A stretch of DNA of 14,381 bases, taken from contig DIEQ01000045.1 in assembly GCA_002418705.1 (NCBI GenBank), forward strand, positions 1 through 14,381, read 5' to 3'. The DNA is from Mageeibacillus sp. UBA5770 (GTDB lineage Bacteria > Bacillota_A > Clostridia > Saccharofermentanales > Saccharofermentanaceae). Made by a program: the position numbers and the translations under genes. The notes under the pieces were generated by a model. That model ran no database searches, was not told where the DNA came from, and worked only from the letters and a program-made list of their open reading frames with translations. This document shows positions 13,449 to 14,381 of the stretch, in pieces (the stretch's first letter is position 1; each line of letters starts with the position of its first letter).

Positions 13449-13775
13449 ATGAATGCAAAGGAAATTATGGAAAAGAATGAGCAGGCATTAATGGACTGGT
13501 TTATTTGTGGGGTTGACGGATCACATTGGGACGGGTTATCTCACCAGCTCTATCTCGATCTGGACGATAACAGTATCTATCAACTCACTGAGGCATCCGA
13601 TCAGACCTGGCATCAACGCGATGACGGATCATTAATACAGATAGACCATCACTGCGGATATGGGGATATACCAGATGAGGAGTTGTACACAGATGGTTGT
13701 AGCATCTATGACTACGGATACCAAGACTATTTAGATGATATTGAGCAGTCTATTAGCGAGGCTATCAACCAATAA
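13449..13775 (+). CDS. Hypothetical acidic phage protein
   Basis: A 108-aa, very acidic protein rich in D, Y, H and W (for example LYLDLDDNSIYQLTEASDQ and TDGCSIYDYGYQDYLDDIE). No recognised domain, no membrane segment. AAAGGAG lies about 7 nt upstream of the ATG, and the gene follows the previous stop by 11 nt. Strong acidity is seen in DNA-mimic and anti-restriction or anti-defence proteins, but this alone does not assign a function. Confidence 0.65.
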   Translation: MNAKEIMEKNEQALMDWFICGVDGSHWDGLSHQLYLDLDDNSIYQLTEASDQTWHQRDDGSLIQIDHHCGYGDIPDEELYTDGCSIYDYGYQDYLDDIEQSISEAINQ

Positions 13776-13780
13776 TTTTC

Positions 13781-13810
13781 ATCCCTGCCGGCGGGGATTG
13801 TACACCGGCA
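13781..13810 (+). promoter_or_regulatory. Two mutually exclusive hairpins before a ribosome-binding site
   Basis: ATCCC (13781-13785) can pair with GGGAT (13794-13798), or TGCCGG (13786-13791) with CCGGCA (13805-13810). They overlap, so only one can form. The second ends at the AAAGGAG of the 53-aa ORF. No T-run, so it is not a terminator. It may be a small translational switch or only chance pairing. Confidence 0.3.
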
Positions 13811-13822
13811 AAGGAGACGAAA

Positions 13823-13984
13823 ATGAAAAAAATATATTTTAGAAGCGTTATCGGTGGTGGTCTAACCATAAAACAGCTTGTTTTTTCGCTGTTTGTACTA
13901 AGTTACACCGACAACCGTAGCCTGGCTAACGGGAGAGCAGGAAAAAGTATCACTGTAAGCAAAAGATGTTTTACAAATCTATAA
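13823..13984 (+). CDS. Doubtful 53-aa ORF, possibly a structured RNA instead
   Basis: It starts MKKIYFRSVIGGGLTIKQLVFSLFVLSY and ends KRCFTNL. AAAGGAG is 7 nt before the ATG, in the same style as the neighbouring genes, which supports translation. The protein has one weakly hydrophobic stretch (~16-28) and otherwise unconvincing composition. The DNA underneath holds nested complementary arms: TCGGTG with CACCGA, TAAC with GTTA, AAACAGC with GCTGTTT, then a CCGTAGC-CTG-GCTaACGG hairpin. So the region may act as RNA, or the ORF may be a remnant. I do not recognise it. Confidence 0.4.
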   Translation: MKKIYFRSVIGGGLTIKQLVFSLFVLSYTDNRSLANGRAGKSITVSKRCFTNL

Positions 13985-14002
13985 ATTTTGGAAAGGAGAA
14001 AA

Positions 14003-14173
14003 ATGAATTATGAAATTGAAAGCAAAGAATATATAATCCAGCACACAAAAAGAGGTTGGAGAGCAATCAGTTGGCATCCTCACTATATTATGACAGATTT
14101 TGTGAAATCGAAAGAACGGGCGATAATAGAGGGCGATGATGCCATAAAAAAATATTATGAGGAGAAAAAATGA
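14003..14173 (+). CDS. Small hypothetical phage protein
   Basis: A 56-aa protein from the ATG at 14003, chosen because AAAGGAG lies 5-6 nt upstream; a TTG-initiated reading from 13988 would contain that site inside the gene. Sequence MNYEIESKEYIIQHTKRGWRAISWH... with basic and acidic halves. It resembles small phage accessory proteins of beta-hairpin plus helix type, but I recognise no family. It overlaps the next gene by 4 nt (ATGA). Confidence 0.6.
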   Translation: MNYEIESKEYIIQHTKRGWRAISWHPHYIMTDFVKSKERAIIEGDDAIKKYYEEKK

Positions 14174-14381
14174 ACACGAAATCTTTAGAAACCGCGATTG
14201 ACTGCATGATAGAAAAATTGCATGGCTGGAACGAGGACGCCGTCATCTACCGGAACGATGATGGCTCATATACATGTGATCCTCGCTCAACCTACGAGAG
14301 TGTCGCCCGTGAGCATGAGGTTGTAGAGATATATACATGCCATGATCTGGATGATATCTTTCCAGGTTTTGGTACAGAACA
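14170..14381 (+). CDS. Hypothetical phage protein, cut by the right edge
   Basis: ATG at 14170-14172 overlapping the previous stop (ATGA), with GGAG about 6 nt upstream. About 70 residues are visible: MNTKSLETAIDCMIEKLHGW, then DDGSYTCDPRSTYESVAREHEVVEIYTCHDLDDIFPGFG. Acidic, with no recognised domain. The frame is open to the edge, so the C-terminal part is missing. Confidence 0.6.
   Translation, partial: MNTKSLETAIDCMIEKLHGWNEDAVIYRNDDGSYTCDPRSTYESVAREHEVVEIYTCHDLDDIFPGFGTE

Noticed and set aside
1..14381. CRISPR arrays, tRNA genes, diversity-generating retroelement, attachment sites
   Set aside because: No regularly spaced repeats, no tRNA cloverleaf, no reverse transcriptase or variable repeat pair, and no integrase or att-like repeats were seen.

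Overview
The window is part of the genome of a tailed, siphovirus-like phage or prophage. A long leftward (minus-strand) late operon covers roughly 12,515 down to 1. A short rightward (plus-strand) operon of small genes runs from about 12,640 to the right edge. The two diverge from a control region at 12,516-12,705. Head genes follow the order terminase, portal, MuF-like minor capsid protein, scaffold, major capsid, connector, minor capsid proteins, tail terminator and tail tube. The protein types resemble A118-like phages of Gram-positive hosts. Shine-Dalgarno sites are strong and AAGGAG-like. The host cannot be named from the sequence, and no integrase or attachment site is visible.

Leftward operon, in transcription order: a three-helix membrane protein (holin candidate), a 55-aa cysteine-rich protein, a 63-aa conserved-looking protein, a terminase whose N-terminus carries a small-terminase-like HTH region, the A118-type portal, a 58-aa protein, and the MuF-like protein. 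Next comes an AT-rich moron-like insert: a small membrane protein with its own promoter, then a second near-consensus promoter that would make a ~95-nt RNA of three hairpins ending in a terminator. Scaffold and major capsid follow, and a strong intrinsic terminator sits directly behind the capsid gene. After it lies a translationally coupled cargo block (GT-B-like glycosyltransferase, SAM methyltransferase, GT2 glycosyltransferase, GIY-YIG homing endonuclease). The operon then resumes with connector, two minor capsid proteins and tail terminator. A DUF115-type gene (a fourth glycan-type gene) comes next, and the major tail protein runs off the left edge.

Rightward operon: a near-consensus sigma70 promoter (TTGACA-17-TATACT) with an 8-bp inverted repeat just upstream drives a small ParB/Srx-fold protein, two acidic or unknown proteins, a doubtful 53-aa ORF, a 56-aa protein and a gene running off the right edge. 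Between the first two genes is the most striking element of the window: a complete type II hammerhead self-cleaving ribozyme (about 13,010-13,099; core 13,025-13,083). All of the core nucleotides checked are present. Predicted cleavage is between 13,049 and 13,050, and the outer part of the open stem overlaps both the end of the ParB-like gene and the ribosome-binding site of the next gene.

How the parts may work together: the leftward operon builds and fills the head and starts the tail. The glycan block may modify virion proteins or host surface polymers. The terminator after capsid could set capsid abundance above that of downstream genes. The ribozyme would cut the rightward polycistronic mRNA into a ParB-like message and a message for the remaining genes.
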